The notes under the pieces: generated by a model | What the model was told of the DNA's origin: nothing | Seen by the model: only the letters and a program-made list of their open reading frames with translations | Database searches by the model: none | In this document: one piece after another, positions 33,001 through 37,129 of the stretch | Position numbering within the stretch: the stretch's first letter is position 1 | Layout of the letters: every line of letters starts with the position of its first letter | Made by a program: the position numbers and the translations under genes | Source of the DNA: Ditibartonella apihabitans | Lineage (GTDB): Bacteria; Pseudomonadota; Alphaproteobacteria; Rhizobiales; Rhizobiaceae | NCBI RefSeq assembly: GCF_002007485.1 | Contig: NZ_CP015820.1 | Coordinates: 2,046,001 to 2,110,000 of the forward strand | Direction of reading: 5' to 3' | DNA length: 64,000 nucleotides

Positions 33001-33286
33001 CATTCGTGCTCAAAGCCTGACTGAAGTCGGTCAGCCAGGTTGCCCCGTCATCGATGAAAATGAGATTGCAGATCGGATGGCCCGCATTGAAGAAATTCTT
33101 GATGCGAACAGTTTTCCCGTCTGCAAAATTGATGATCAGGTCATTGCCGGCACGGCTATAATTGGAAATACTTTCCTTATCTGCCGTAAGAACGAAATTC
33201 AGCGGCTTGCCACCACTGTCAACCGCACCACTCTTTTCTGTCAATTTAACAACGGGATGTTGTTTTATAATATCCGACTTCGTCAT
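15065..33286 (-). CDS. Giant BapA/SiiE-like type I secreted adhesin with about 45 Ig-like domains
   Basis: The protein has 6073 residues; AGGTAGCGAG precedes the ATG. Residues 1-90 match the Bap/BapA/LapF prefix domain (SNYSRAGNDLIINFADGKTV). A hydrophobic Gly/Ala-rich stretch lies at about 117-135. From about 160 to 5220 come roughly 45 Ig-like domains of about 110 residues, most with TDDTTPTLSGKG, IYDNG, DGTWSFTP and TDAAGNES motifs. About 5220-5700 is an FG-GAP/VCBS-type region with at least six DxDxDG-like loops (DYNHDGYID, DMNGDGYLD, DWDHDGKMD). About 5790-6073 holds an RTX-like segment (GSKGDNFFDGRAGDD) and a VCA0849-type type I secretion signal ending in DLETLLANHQIIIG. It should be exported without a signal peptide and stay at the surface to bind host or neighbours. 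It heads the operon with the flavoprotein, TolC, ABC and HlyD genes. Confidence 0.95.
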   Translation of the reverse strand: MTKSDIIKQHPVVKLTEKSGAVDSGGKPLNFVLTADKESISNYSRAGNDLIINFADGKTVRIKNFFNAGHPICNLIFIDDGATWLTDFSQALSTNGDGVVDSNVLYEEITDKSGYSNAVLLGILGAVGAGSGIAAEHANDGNHHDDGNSTPPPAPVYTVINNNDPKNLLAVRNGGYLNDTTPLLSGKGTPGNTIRIHIDGYPDMTTKVNSDGTWSFELPKLNDGKYIAKVTQIDANGHVSTEANYEFNVDTHAPDAPSVARGIDDVSPNPVGSDGTLKDGDYTNDKTPTLTGKGEPGSTVKIYDTDDKGNKTLVGQGTVDKDGNWSVETNKALSEGHHKLTTTLTDAAGNESAGTDFNVNIDSSRPYGIEDFRVEDNHPEVTGALPLTGGTTDDETPVFCGRIGKDVTHIIIKLNGHEFVIDRNTVNEAGSQRGAGEKVIRDDGTFAFRLPEAYKLTKGNYNYEIYAKNKVGNESDHINGNFAFDRTLPPAIGEENLDVIDNVGAVTGSYKDWAERDSDHKKVTDDNHAVFKGKIPSGYDVSNVDHVNIYDNGKKIGEAKVKGDGSWEYKQEWLQGDHRLSAAIVNKFGTVGEQSNPDDYDFWVDLNRAGPPSIQQVQDDQGHYHESGYPTNSNSFFVTGGGPSSGKVTLRLYDKDGNPVKNYKGEPLEWTADVSKDGSWSVNTGDLSHLNPPLKDGEYSFKASAVDSKGAPTDASGSHWLERDTTAPDAPDAPKAMDNVGEKQGEITAGSTTDDDTPTLSGKGKKGEVVKIYDNDGKTPIGETVVGDDGTWSFTPNPPLKGGDHSLTTTLTDAAGNESEKSGAVKVTVDKSGVNIFVDGAHDDEGSIRKDVADNGVTDDRTPTLYGRGTPNQTVVITDENGKEIGRTKVDGAGNWQFELPNQAGDNQEVTHSYHAKITNAAGNTQTADFHLTIDTKAPDAPAIDKVIDNVGNKDNATNNTNGDKVLHSGDTTDDTTPTFSGKGTVGDVIKLYDGDKLVGQSVVKDDGTWSVSPTSPISNTKGMHEFTTTATDPAGNESNHSDKFLLGFDTEPVPAMGNSKDEVDLIDDAGSIVGSYRDGEWATRQGQHGEKVVITDDTTPTLKGHLPTDLLNSGRISTINIYDNGKLLTKIPVSEDGSWEYTPTLNAGNNHKFEVAYENKAGVEGARTSFPFVLDMATVGQTSIDSATTGDNNAPYTWDNPTKENIFHLQGSAPANSIITVYLKDDSGKVIHTFETTTSNGSGSWSQTVDLSTVSAETRKAITDGRYSFVADARNDAGAVGAPSGDSWINRDTTAPAKPDIVKAEDNSGDQHGSIEEGKTYDEDMPILSGKGEKNSIVTIYDNGKVIGETTVHEDGTWSWTPTTPLKAGAHSITTTLTDAAGNVSDKSDPLGFNLDLTPPEVKIDHAVDDYQKDAKTIVNGGATNDATPKLVGRGTPGQKVTILDKTTGSTYETTVKADGTWEFQLPAQQNAGEDKIHEYIASLTNSAGNKVEHHFSLHIDTTAPATPQLVEVIDNVGNDPAIYPDGNRPLNDNYVTDDTTPTFNGKGVAGDIIKLYTVNDKGERTLIGQTVVREDGTWSVTPTVALTDDPNHSPTKYTFVVTETDSVGNESNPTDGYDLFIDRTAPVLDDSTIKLVDNKETNVGDFPSWLEKDDGKGGKIKLTNDDTPTMSGRAISSDTQSVNIYDNGKLIGSAKVDKNGDWSFTPSTEHGLADGVHEWIARPVDKAGNEGQPTPAYKFEVDTKGPTGTLGSDIGLWDDEGPQTGEFDGANGTTAWNINDAGHKVTDDKTPEIKGKLPAGSDVTKVHIYIDGTLAGIVDVAADGTWSYTPHLSSGSHKIEARPSDDAGNEGEAKTWDFDIAGAAPGMPAITGIYNNDGKEIDASHPDGKFIDKNQFTNDATPLIKGTGDAGSFINIYIGDKLVAKGVKVGGDGHWAVEIDPSLAGILPNGESWQIRASASDSAGQESDKTGFWPINVDTLKPTTPDLPKLDDHVGDKKGDVEPNTTIDDKAPTIHGKAAEGSVVVNIYDTVDGKTKLVQTVMSDAEGNWSYTPTDLGQGNHSITTTYTDKAGNISDKSPAFGFIIDSSSILVSINYAADNAGHIVKDLANGETTDDTTPTLFGSTSPNTVVTIKEGDKVIGTVTSDGHGNWSFELPKQTNGHHVYTAVVTAQNGNNAHSDFALDIDNTPPEAPDITRVQDDVPLKTDDLVSGGKTNDTKPTFYGEGNPGDTITIYDEIDGKLVKIGTATIGNDHQWVCTVDELLPGAHHFKLQTTNKLGVDSEKYTEYDLTVKTDAPTETTRLVSINEDRGLSDSDFKTGDDSLVFKFGVNEKLPAGYKVQVNIDGKWYDATYDATDGYWYYDHSNTHLSEGVHKVYGRVVDDAGNVKEGPAQDVVIDKTAPIGGDYQIVIDSYTDNVNEEGGSKSRSNGEATNDNTPTLNGHTSGMKAGDYVTVQVKIGNDWVTIGTATVDESGNWKFDVKGIPGGTAKDHLDDGYHEFRGVITDEAGNLGQASSGFGLDVATTPPPAINESGLDLFDDQLPTTGTILKGTTTDDSRPTLKGAANSVDPTKVGSINLYDNGTLIGTGKVNSDGSWSVEPTVPLRQGNHSFVAKPVDYAGNEQPQGTTAWDFNFVGHAPATPSIINVLDDNGDTIQKNAVTNDSTPLIKGTGTTGSTVHIYVDGVDVAQVAVKEDGTWETTLPALANPATDPNGTRHVITAKALDKEGKTWSHETGEYPVVVDRQAPDAPDAPTAKDDQGNTITGTTADSTPTLSGKVNGHQPGDKVNIYQDGVKVGEAKVNDQGEWSWTPKDPLGKGNHQFQTSLSDAAGNESGKGTATNITVDTSTVNVSIDYLVDDQAPLESHITNNSKTDDRTPLIVGKATPNSDVVLTYTDANNQVHELAKVKADGEGNWSYQVKDSEKFGEGHYIIHAETTSPSNVKSTADFNFDVDITNNQKPSIDRVTDDVGAIQNDVGSGESTDDTTPTIIGSGAKPYQKVNIYDQEENSNGEKGESKLIGSAIADGEGKWSFTPPSPLGGDTTHHLSATTVDEVGNESQHSPDYNVIVDIEPPTPIANDTVSVTDDVKNDANDFTGQLKKDQYTNDNQPEYSGKAPSDAKTVNIYDNGKLIGSTKVKEDGTWSFTPDETHKLSEGQHTLTARPVDSAGNEGTDCQGSEFIVDTIAPGAVPTISGVSNDTGPKDDDFITQDKNPTIFVSVNQPLADNEHVEISLDDGLTWVTASYNKDTGKYYYAVGHELTDQVYHVKARVVDAAGNVGHDTARDMTVDTTPPLDGYTVTIDKFHDDVENNVGDYPSGTATNDKTPLLKGTVKGAHEGDVVHLYYRDSQGNLHSVADNIHLTSNGDGSYSWQYQFSELAEGNYQYVAVVKDAAGNEGASSNDFLLTVDVTGPLWGNANSIKLVDDQQPDIGDIPHSGGVTDDNYPEVQAGAGTVTGAAGGIVELYDGNTKIGEGLIEADGSFKIVPNKAITPGQHRFHLVAVDPAGNRTPLQDVEWNFNFAGHAPGTPSITNIIDDYNNPEGKSVYLQKGQSTDDATPTLHGMGTKGTRIHIFKNGQEINTDDNPVIVGDDGTWTFKLPAAYALKDTSTDGLGTHYNFAVQAVDQTGVPSSKTGEYPIVYDNHAPNQPDVPSLQSDQEPGIGTIENNGTTPDQTPTFSGTVQNPQVGDKVTIYNKVDGQYVKIGETTVDPSSGKWSWTPENPLAKGDYEFATSVTDAAGNESAKSQSTTVTVDPTNVDVSILYAVDDQKKSTEDYTGKISDGGLTNDATPDLHGRATPNSAVTIYTDVGGVRTEYGKVYADSNGDWAFVWPQDKQLPDGSYTIVAEATLPNNSTKSDSFKLVVDTQNDHVPEIASASDDVGANQSDDLASGAASDDTTPTLKGHGAEPNGIVNIYDTVNGETHLVDSVKADSNGNWEYSVQSPLPEGEHHFQATSVDAAGNESDKSPEFKYTIDLTAPDALQSVNLTDDVPETTGTISNNGMTNDDRPTYSGSATADIDKVFIYDHGVKIGEAKVVNNNGQYTWSYTPDTALANGDHSFQAKPVDAVGNIGIPTGAWNFKVLTGTIATKPTIVGISQDTGFDTNDYVTSDTQPTIYITTSEKLNAANGEKVQINIGGQWYDTEFDEASGRYFFRPVTALPASANGTNYIIKTRIIDNAGRTSDIDEKTMTLDNQGPDGTITLDKFVDNVGVEQDFSSHTEKNYTDDRTPELHGTVTGAKSGDYVVIYLADKDGNILKDENGKPIKLGSIHPDGTNWKFTPNLDEAHYPDNKDYYFVAVLEDKAGNQGPKSPPLGLSLTTEGPDWSGSKDFDVYDDQAPDIGIIGENNKPHVTDDNRPTVKGKAGSLDPAEVDSVLLYDSDPSDPNAKPIGKKTINSDGSWEVEPDSPLMPGHHRFWVVPVNHAGVVGKTKSDVFEFDLIGHAPGTPSITQIGHDDDPNVVFPDNQIQQNGITRDNTPFIKGTGTKGSYVKIYDQFNGEDRLLETVKVDNDGHWETSLQGLDDGTHKIWVQATDAGGNKSAATAPYPFVVDTTPPASPGRPTITSDVAPNKSVISDDSTDHGTTNDTTPTFSGKIDKAQPGDVVTIYDGDKAIGETKVNPDGSWSFTPTTPLDKGEHHFTTTVKDAAGNESDRGFATDITIADNGNTVTVDYAVDNVDPIKGPIANGGHTDDTTPELHGTAPAGSTVTVYSDATKQTKVGDPCIVGSDGKWSIGLTEQAAGEHNYYVEATGTDGTVLAGQDFKLNIDNGEPDRPTITEVTDDVGLIQGAVANGGSRVDNGTTDDTNPTIKGTAPKNSLVIIYDNGKEIGRVYADGEGKWSYTTGAMLTEDDHKFTAVSQNAEGKTSGVSNEYVVTVDITAPKQITGETVQDNVLPNSANGEDGPAIIKVNQNDHTNDDSPIFSGTAPSDAKKVRIYDNNKLIAEVDVDSDHTWFWEAGNRNSDAKLANGSHSLTARPVDAAGNEGPASEAHAFIVDKTVPGAKATLDSITDDTGFESSDFTTQDNTLLFSFKVDGTLKDTDKVQALINNQWYDLTYNSANGKWELDWRNKPALADGSYVIKTRVISSTGEYDHDATDRSAKTVVIDSDGSAQHSEFTGFTGKGGKVFQNGEYVDVTNPVLQGKISGNLADLEDGAKIGIYRDHVLLGYVDKSQIKSDGTFSFKLPDGSLTDHHSYIFTTAIVSNSGYVGEMHNVEVRVDTTGAANVPDYGKSNRNKPTDTDGDLSYTQAVALNNNGEWQVISNSNVWVFRNNSNGKADGYYLDYSPGVAAKTVDQFWWAGEKALFGSYTMADYNHDGYIDVWTTKACYAYYTTAAYVGTGDNQWNYVDVKYGDMFNGASIENHLGGIATFDMNGDGYLDVIQGDSGIDSGSVFLNKGATSSSLNGSQFIGMGRQFGGNQSPLTSNFMTDHHVSAIDLDNNGTIDFAGNGLINDTTGVSGYGNNWYQLMTLMNSGVSAPNGVYGANWSVNQHFDDSLPSFGNGYDDFIGQDTYKNTISMTWADYNGDGYMDLFLAKNHHGWHSNRESQIFYNKGDGTGQLRNAVGLGDDLDGRWSVAIDWDHDGKMDILEVPGYGQSAAGTKLWHNGGVGLDGAVKWDNWDIFGAQGGRLSSANGDVDPRSITGSGYNYIYGIGLVDYDWDGALDVTMQRDNAHSSLILSNKNKVGYGTSLHLRITDKDGANVFYNNTVQLFDSSGNLVAVQVINAQGGMGVSDNTGLVHFYGLKENETYSVVVLRNTEGQSNDVGGIAHTHTKDANGYGKDNTIENVNSSWTGLKAVEADHAYILNANKDGETVTTGAGNNDPATQGYRPGLVGTGYNDVFTAEAGSQSYSGGGGWRNDAGEKYWQASGGEDIVDFGKSTVGVTVDLGNSGYQSTGFNNAKFNDIEGIYGSKFNDTFTGSKGDNFFDGRAGDDTYHLEAGGHDLLLYRLIQQNDATGGNGHDTAYGFTVGTYIDADKSKIDANADRIDVKDLLQGYRADAGGAAHYDDKGKAQIDWGDNIKDYLSTRVENGNTILSIDRDGKGNAFQSTDLLTLNNVQTDLETLLANHQIIIG

Positions 33287-33902
33287 ATCTCGCTACCTGG
33301 GTCACTCATAGAAATATCGATGTGGTTTCAATCACCACATGCTCAGCACCCAATAGTCGCGATTTCCCCCAAAACACCCACCGAAGCATGTGCTTGCGAA
33401 CGACACATTGTCTTATACCTAACGCGGGAAAGACAATAGACAATACTACTTATAGTTGTTTTATGTTTTTTGCAACTTAAAAATATATTTTTACAGCGCG
33501 AATTCCGGTCATCTATCATCAAAAACGGATTTTAATTCCAATAAAACAAAATATGGAAAAAATTTTTTATCGCTATCCCTTCATAACGCTTTTACGAGTT
33601 TATTTTTTGTTTTCGTCAGTCAATATTTTACAAATTAATATTTGCGCAACACATTGAAACACCAACAGTTTTTTAAAAAACTACAATTGAAAGAGGCTGT
33701 AAAAAATCTCATAGTTCAGTTTTTTTAAATATATATTTATTATTATTACGAATTATAATATGGTTAATTTAAGGTTAATTATAGTTTTATACATATACTT
33801 TGTTTTAAACAAATAACATTCATCAATGTATAATAAGTTAAACAATAATTATAATAAAATTAAATTCACTCTATTCATAACCACTCCTTTTTGGAAAACA
33901 AA
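33287..33902. other. AT-rich promoter region upstream of the adhesin operon
   Basis: No convincing gene is seen. The stretch 33450-33890 is very AT-rich with poly-T and TA-rich runs. It should contain the promoter of the 25-kb minus-strand operon. Its composition resembles that at 3143-4086 upstream of the channel operon, which suggests shared control (inference). No operator was identified. Confidence 0.55.
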
Positions 33903-33925
33903 AAGGCCGTTTTAAAAACGGCCTT
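33898..33925 (-). terminator. Rho-independent terminator of the acetoin reductase gene
   Basis: A perfect 11-bp stem (AAGGCCGTTTT with its complement) at 33903-33925, with almost no loop, is followed on the minus strand by TTTTTGTTTT. It lies about 35 nt after the reductase stop codon. Confidence 0.85.
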
Positions 33926-33958
33926 AATGCTCGAAAATAATGTAAAAAGTTTTTTTTA

Positions 33959-34732
33959 TCAACGGTAAACCATACCGCCATCTGTCAAAATGGATTGACC
34001 GGTTATGTAATCGGAAGCCGGACTTGCAAGGAACGAAACGAGATTTGCCACATCATCGGGTGTTTCGGCACGACCAAGCGCAATGCCGCCAACAAATTTC
34101 TTGTAGGTTTCACCAAGCGGTGCACCTGTGGTCTCATGGAAGCGTTTGTCGATTTCCACCCACATATCTGTTCCCACAACACCCGGGCAATAGGCATTGA
34201 CTGTAATCCCGTGGGAAGCATATTCCTTGGCAGCAGCTTGTGTCAAACCGCGCACGGCAAATTTTGTTGCCGAATAGATGCCAAGCATTGCATAACCTTC
34301 CTGTCCGGCAATTGAACACGCACTGACAATCTTGCCCTTCTGTTTTCTGGCAATGAACTTCTTGGCAGCAGCCTGAATACCCCACAAGGCACCCTGAACA
34401 TTGATCTTGAAAATTTTCTCGACTTCTTCAGGCGTCACATCGGTCAAAGCGTTGACCTGTGCAATGCCGGCATTATTGACCATCACATCAAAACCACCGA
34501 GGTCTTTTTCGGCTTGCTCGATCGCTCCATAAACCTCTTCACGCACAGAAATATCACCGGTGATGGTTGTGGCTTTCTGCCCCAAAGCTTCGATTTCTTT
34601 TTTAACAGCAGCAATCTTGTCTTTCTTGACATCGACAAGACCGATATTGAAGCCGTCTTTTGCCAGATGCAAAGCAATAGCGCGACCAATTCCCTGACCT
34701 GAACCCGTGACTACAGCTACTTTATTCGTCAT
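33959..34732 (-). CDS. budC: (S)-acetoin-forming diacetyl reductase / acetoin reductase (SDR family)
   Basis: This 257-residue short-chain dehydrogenase has the NAD(H) motif TGSGQGIG (10-16 region), NNAG at 86-89 and catalytic Ser140, Tyr153 and Lys157 in YSATK. Its sequence closely follows BudC as I recall it, including [38 protein letters not shown] and the [10 protein letters not shown] ending. It would interconvert diacetyl, acetoin and 2,3-butanediol in the cytoplasm and help balance NADH. It is monocistronic: a long AT-rich leader lies upstream and a strong terminator downstream. A different SDR substrate cannot be excluded. Confidence 0.85.
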   Translation of the reverse strand: MTNKVAVVTGSGQGIGRAIALHLAKDGFNIGLVDVKKDKIAAVKKEIEALGQKATTITGDISVREEVYGAIEQAEKDLGGFDVMVNNAGIAQVNALTDVTPEEVEKIFKINVQGALWGIQAAAKKFIARKQKGKIVSACSIAGQEGYAMLGIYSATKFAVRGLTQAAAKEYASHGITVNAYCPGVVGTDMWVEIDKRFHETTGAPLGETYKKFVGGIALGRAETPDDVANLVSFLASPASDYITGQSILTDGGMVYR

Positions 34733-35150
34733 GAAAATTCTCCCTTTTCAACAGAGGTGTTTTTTTGAGTTAGTGTTTACAATGGAACAAAACAAGAGGC
34801 AAAAATGACGCAGTAAAAAAAACGATATTTTTGTTTTAAAGGTGTTTTTATTCAATAAATTACATGCTTGCCAAAGAAGTAACATTGCAAGTTCATACAA
34901 TAAATTTCATTTAATCCGTTCAAACAACTTGAACATCAATATTCCTATCATAAATCTCTTCAAAAGCAAAGCCGGAACATAATTTGTTTTACTCTTTTAT
35001 CCGTTTAAAACACCATTTTTGTGAAACAAAAGGTCACTTGCTTGCATAAGCTAAAAAGAAAGCCAAAAAGCCATACCAAACTTGCTCGCTTTTTAATTGT
35101 AACCCGCGGAAACGACAATCGGATGCGGATTTCATAACAAAATCGACGAG
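34733..35150. other. Intergenic region between budC and the DUF3088 operon
   Basis: AT-rich, with no open frame worth calling on either strand. It should contain the minus-strand budC promoter. No riboswitch or tRNA was recognised. Confidence 0.5.
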
Positions 35151-35193
35151 AAAATCGAAAAACCGGAAACGCTGTTATGCCGCGTCCGGTTTT
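35150..35193 (-). terminator. Terminator of the DUF3088 operon
   Basis: A 9-bp inverted repeat (AAAACCGGA at 35159-35167 and TCCGGTTTT at 35185-35193) is followed on the minus strand by TTTTTCGATTTTC. It sits just beyond the stop of the small minus-strand frame at 35203, which supports that frame being transcribed. Confidence 0.65.
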
Positions 35194-35202
35194 CTTTGAC
35201 GA

Positions 35203-35469
35203 TTACGCCTGTTTTTCAAGCAATTCTTTTAAAAAAGATAAGGGCAAAATTCCTTCGAAGAACCAAACATTATCCGATTGCCACAGGAGACAGGAAAAGC
35301 AATTTTCTATATTTCTCTTCACTGCATATTTGCCCAAGGCGATGCCTTTATTGTTTGGCGCTTTTATTTTTGCCAATTTTTCAGCAGAAATTAGTTTGAA
35401 GGCAGAATTGTCGAGCCTTGGCGTGAATAGCAATCGGACGTTATTTGATAAACAATTCCGATTGCACAC
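35203..35469 (-). CDS. Small protein of unknown function
   Basis: An 88-residue minus-strand frame with a GTG start and no clear ribosome site; a later start is possible. The C-terminal half (KRNIENCFSCLLWQSDNVW, then FFEGILPLSFLKELL) reads like a folded, conserved protein with a CxxC-like pair of cysteines. It starts 30 nt after the DUF3088 gene, and a terminator follows its stop, both consistent with a two-gene operon. A plus-strand frame at 35177-35482 overlaps it and looks like its shadow. I do not recognise the family. Confidence 0.45.
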   Translation of the reverse strand: MCNRNCLSNNVRLLFTPRLDNSAFKLISAEKLAKIKAPNNKGIALGKYAVKRNIENCFSCLLWQSDNVWFFEGILPLSFLKELLEKQA

Positions 35470-35498
35470 TATCGACTACTAAATTCTCGAACCCCCAA

Positions 35499-35843
35499 TT
35501 AATGACTGACCGGAATGCCGTAAAGCTCCGCCAAGGCCGCCAATATCGGTTTTGCTCCTGCCACGAGTTGATGACCATTATAGTCACCGGTTTTATGCGC
35601 TGTTTTACGCCCTTCGCCAAGGATCAGAAGTGGCAGAGACTGATTGTCTTCACCGGCAAGCGCAATAACGTTTTGGCGCGGGCGGGTGAATTCGGCATAG
35701 CGCACATCAAGATCTTTAAGCTTGTCTTTAAAGGAGGCAAGTGCCCCTTCGATCGGCAAGCAATGAGGACAATAAAACAATTTATCAGGCTGGTTTGGAT
35801 CTTTAAAAGCCTTCGGCAATAGAAAAAGAATATCTTTGGCCAT
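35499..35843 (-). CDS. DUF3088 family protein, thioredoxin-like
   Basis: The protein has 114 residues from the ATG at 35843, chosen for its AGAGG ribosome site; the frame extends 28 codons further with none. It follows the DUF3088 pattern: KDILFLLPKAFKDP at the start, FYCPHCLPIEGALASF with a CPHC pair at 25-28, PRQNVIALAGEDNQSLPLL, and a C-terminal AALAELYGIP. The fold is probably glutaredoxin-like, but no enzyme activity is known to me. It is transcribed away from the sulfur operon at 36104, and the two share a 260-nt divergent region. Confidence 0.85.
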   Translation of the reverse strand: MAKDILFLLPKAFKDPNQPDKLFYCPHCLPIEGALASFKDKLKDLDVRYAEFTRPRQNVIALAGEDNQSLPLLILGEGRKTAHKTGDYNGHQLVAGAKPILAALAELYGIPVSH

Positions 35844-35964
35844 CGTTACCTCTTTTCTGAATGATACAGATTTGAACTTCTCTAAATAATGTTGGTTTGA
35901 AATTTTATACGCCTTTCTGACGCTCATTGACCATTATCCCAATTTAAAAACCCGAGAAAAGCAG

Positions 35965-35984
35965 GAAATGTTTTTTAACATTTC
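35965..35984. promoter_or_regulatory. Candidate operator between DUF3088 and the organosulfur operon
   Basis: Perfect 8-bp inverted repeat GAAATGTT-TTTT-AACATTTC in the divergent intergenic region, 120 nt before the first monooxygenase gene. It has no T-tract position typical of a terminator, so a dimeric regulator site is plausible. The regulator is not in the window. Confidence 0.4.
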
Positions 35985-36103
35985 GAAAAACTATAGAATG
36001 GATAGGCTATCAAAATCCGAATTCTCCGCCGATTATAAAAAACGAGACGGTGTCCGGAAGGAATAAGGACGAAACAACCGTTTAACCGGCAGGAGATTTT
36101 GTA

Positions 36104-37108
36104 ATGGTCTATGACTTGAGCCTTTTGGATAAATGCCCGCTTGATATCAACCGCAATGCAGGGCAAGCGTTACGGAATGCAGTAGAAACAGCCCGTGCAG
36201 CAGAAGCGGCTGGTTTTCGTCGTTTTTGGGTAGCTGAACATCATCATTCCAAAGAATTTGCGTCGAGCGCACCGGAAATACTTGTTGCCTATCTGTTGGC
36301 AGCAACGCGCAAAATCCGCATCGGTTCGGGTGGCGTCATGTTGCAACATTATAGCCCGTATAAAATAGCTGAGGTCTTCAATGTGCTCTCGGCTATCGAA
36401 CCGGGACGCGTAGACCTCGGCATCGGCAAAACACCGGGTGGTTTGCCACATACAACAGCAGCACTTCAGGCGGAATTTTCGGATGAAAACCGCATCGGTT
36501 TCGAAGAGAAACTGGAACTTCTCGATAAGCTCCTCGGCGGAGAGGAAATCAAGGACGGGCGATTTGCCGGATTGGCCGCAACACCCAAGCCGGAAGTCCG
36601 TGCAAGTACCTTCCTGCTTGGAGCAAGTGCCGAAAGCGCAAAACTCGCTGCACGCCTCGGCTGGCAATTCAGCTATGCCGGACATTTGAATGGCAGCGAA
36701 GAGAAGTTGAAAAATACTGTTTCCACTTTTCGTCGGGCAACTTCGGGTGGCGTTCCGCAATTGGCGCTTGCCGCCGTCATTGATAAATCCGACAAGCGGG
36801 CAAAAGAACGCGCCAATGCAATTGCCATTTATAAAATCCATTTTTCCGATGGCAAAACATTTTCGCTCACCACTTTGGAAGCAGCAGAAGATTTCGGCCG
36901 TCTTTCCGGTCGTTCCGATTACACCATCGAAGAACATCGCACACAGATTATTGCCGGCACTGCCGCAACGGTCAACAAGGAGCTGCAAGCTCTTCATCAC
37001 CAGTTTGGCATTGGTGAATTCATGTTGGAATTGCCTGCAAGCAGTGTCGAAGAACGCATCAATGCAATTGGCGCCCTTGCTTTCGAGCAAGAAAAACTCG
37101 CCGCCTGA
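36104..37108 (+). CDS. LLM-class (luciferase-like) flavin-dependent monooxygenase, YtmO/MsnO8 type
   Basis: The protein has 334 residues with AGGAG before the ATG. It shows the bacterial-luciferase-like TIM-barrel pattern: an N-terminal DLSLLDKCPL, FWVAEHHHSKEFASSAPEI at about 43-61, RKIRIGSGGVMLQHYSPYKIAE, and a VDLGIGKTPG loop. This is the MsnO8-family arrangement also found in Bacillus YtmO. Such enzymes use FMNH2 and O2 to oxidise sulfur or carbon next to sulfur. It is the first gene of the plus-strand operon that continues with a second monooxygenase and an FMN reductase, which would supply reduced FMN. The substrate is inferred to be an N-acetylated S-substituted cysteine; alkanesulfonates are an alternative. 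Confidence 0.88.
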   Translation: MVYDLSLLDKCPLDINRNAGQALRNAVETARAAEAAGFRRFWVAEHHHSKEFASSAPEILVAYLLAATRKIRIGSGGVMLQHYSPYKIAEVFNVLSAIEPGRVDLGIGKTPGGLPHTTAALQAEFSDENRIGFEEKLELLDKLLGGEEIKDGRFAGLAATPKPEVRASTFLLGASAESAKLAARLGWQFSYAGHLNGSEEKLKNTVSTFRRATSGGVPQLALAAVIDKSDKRAKERANAIAIYKIHFSDGKTFSLTTLEAAEDFGRLSGRSDYTIEEHRTQIIAGTAATVNKELQALHHQFGIGEFMLELPASSVEERINAIGALAFEQEKLAA

Positions 37109-37129
37109 CCTATATCAAGGAGATTAAAG

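Noticed and set aside
15065-33286. Many open frames of 60-470 codons on both strands inside the giant adhesin gene (for example 18710..20140 plus and 14945..16252 plus)
   Set aside because: They are out-of-frame shadows of the long repetitive gene. Their sequences are biased, lack ribosome sites and resemble no family.
35177-35482. Plus-strand 101-codon frame
   Set aside because: The opposite minus-strand frame looks more protein-like, follows DUF3088 closely and ends before a minus-strand terminator.
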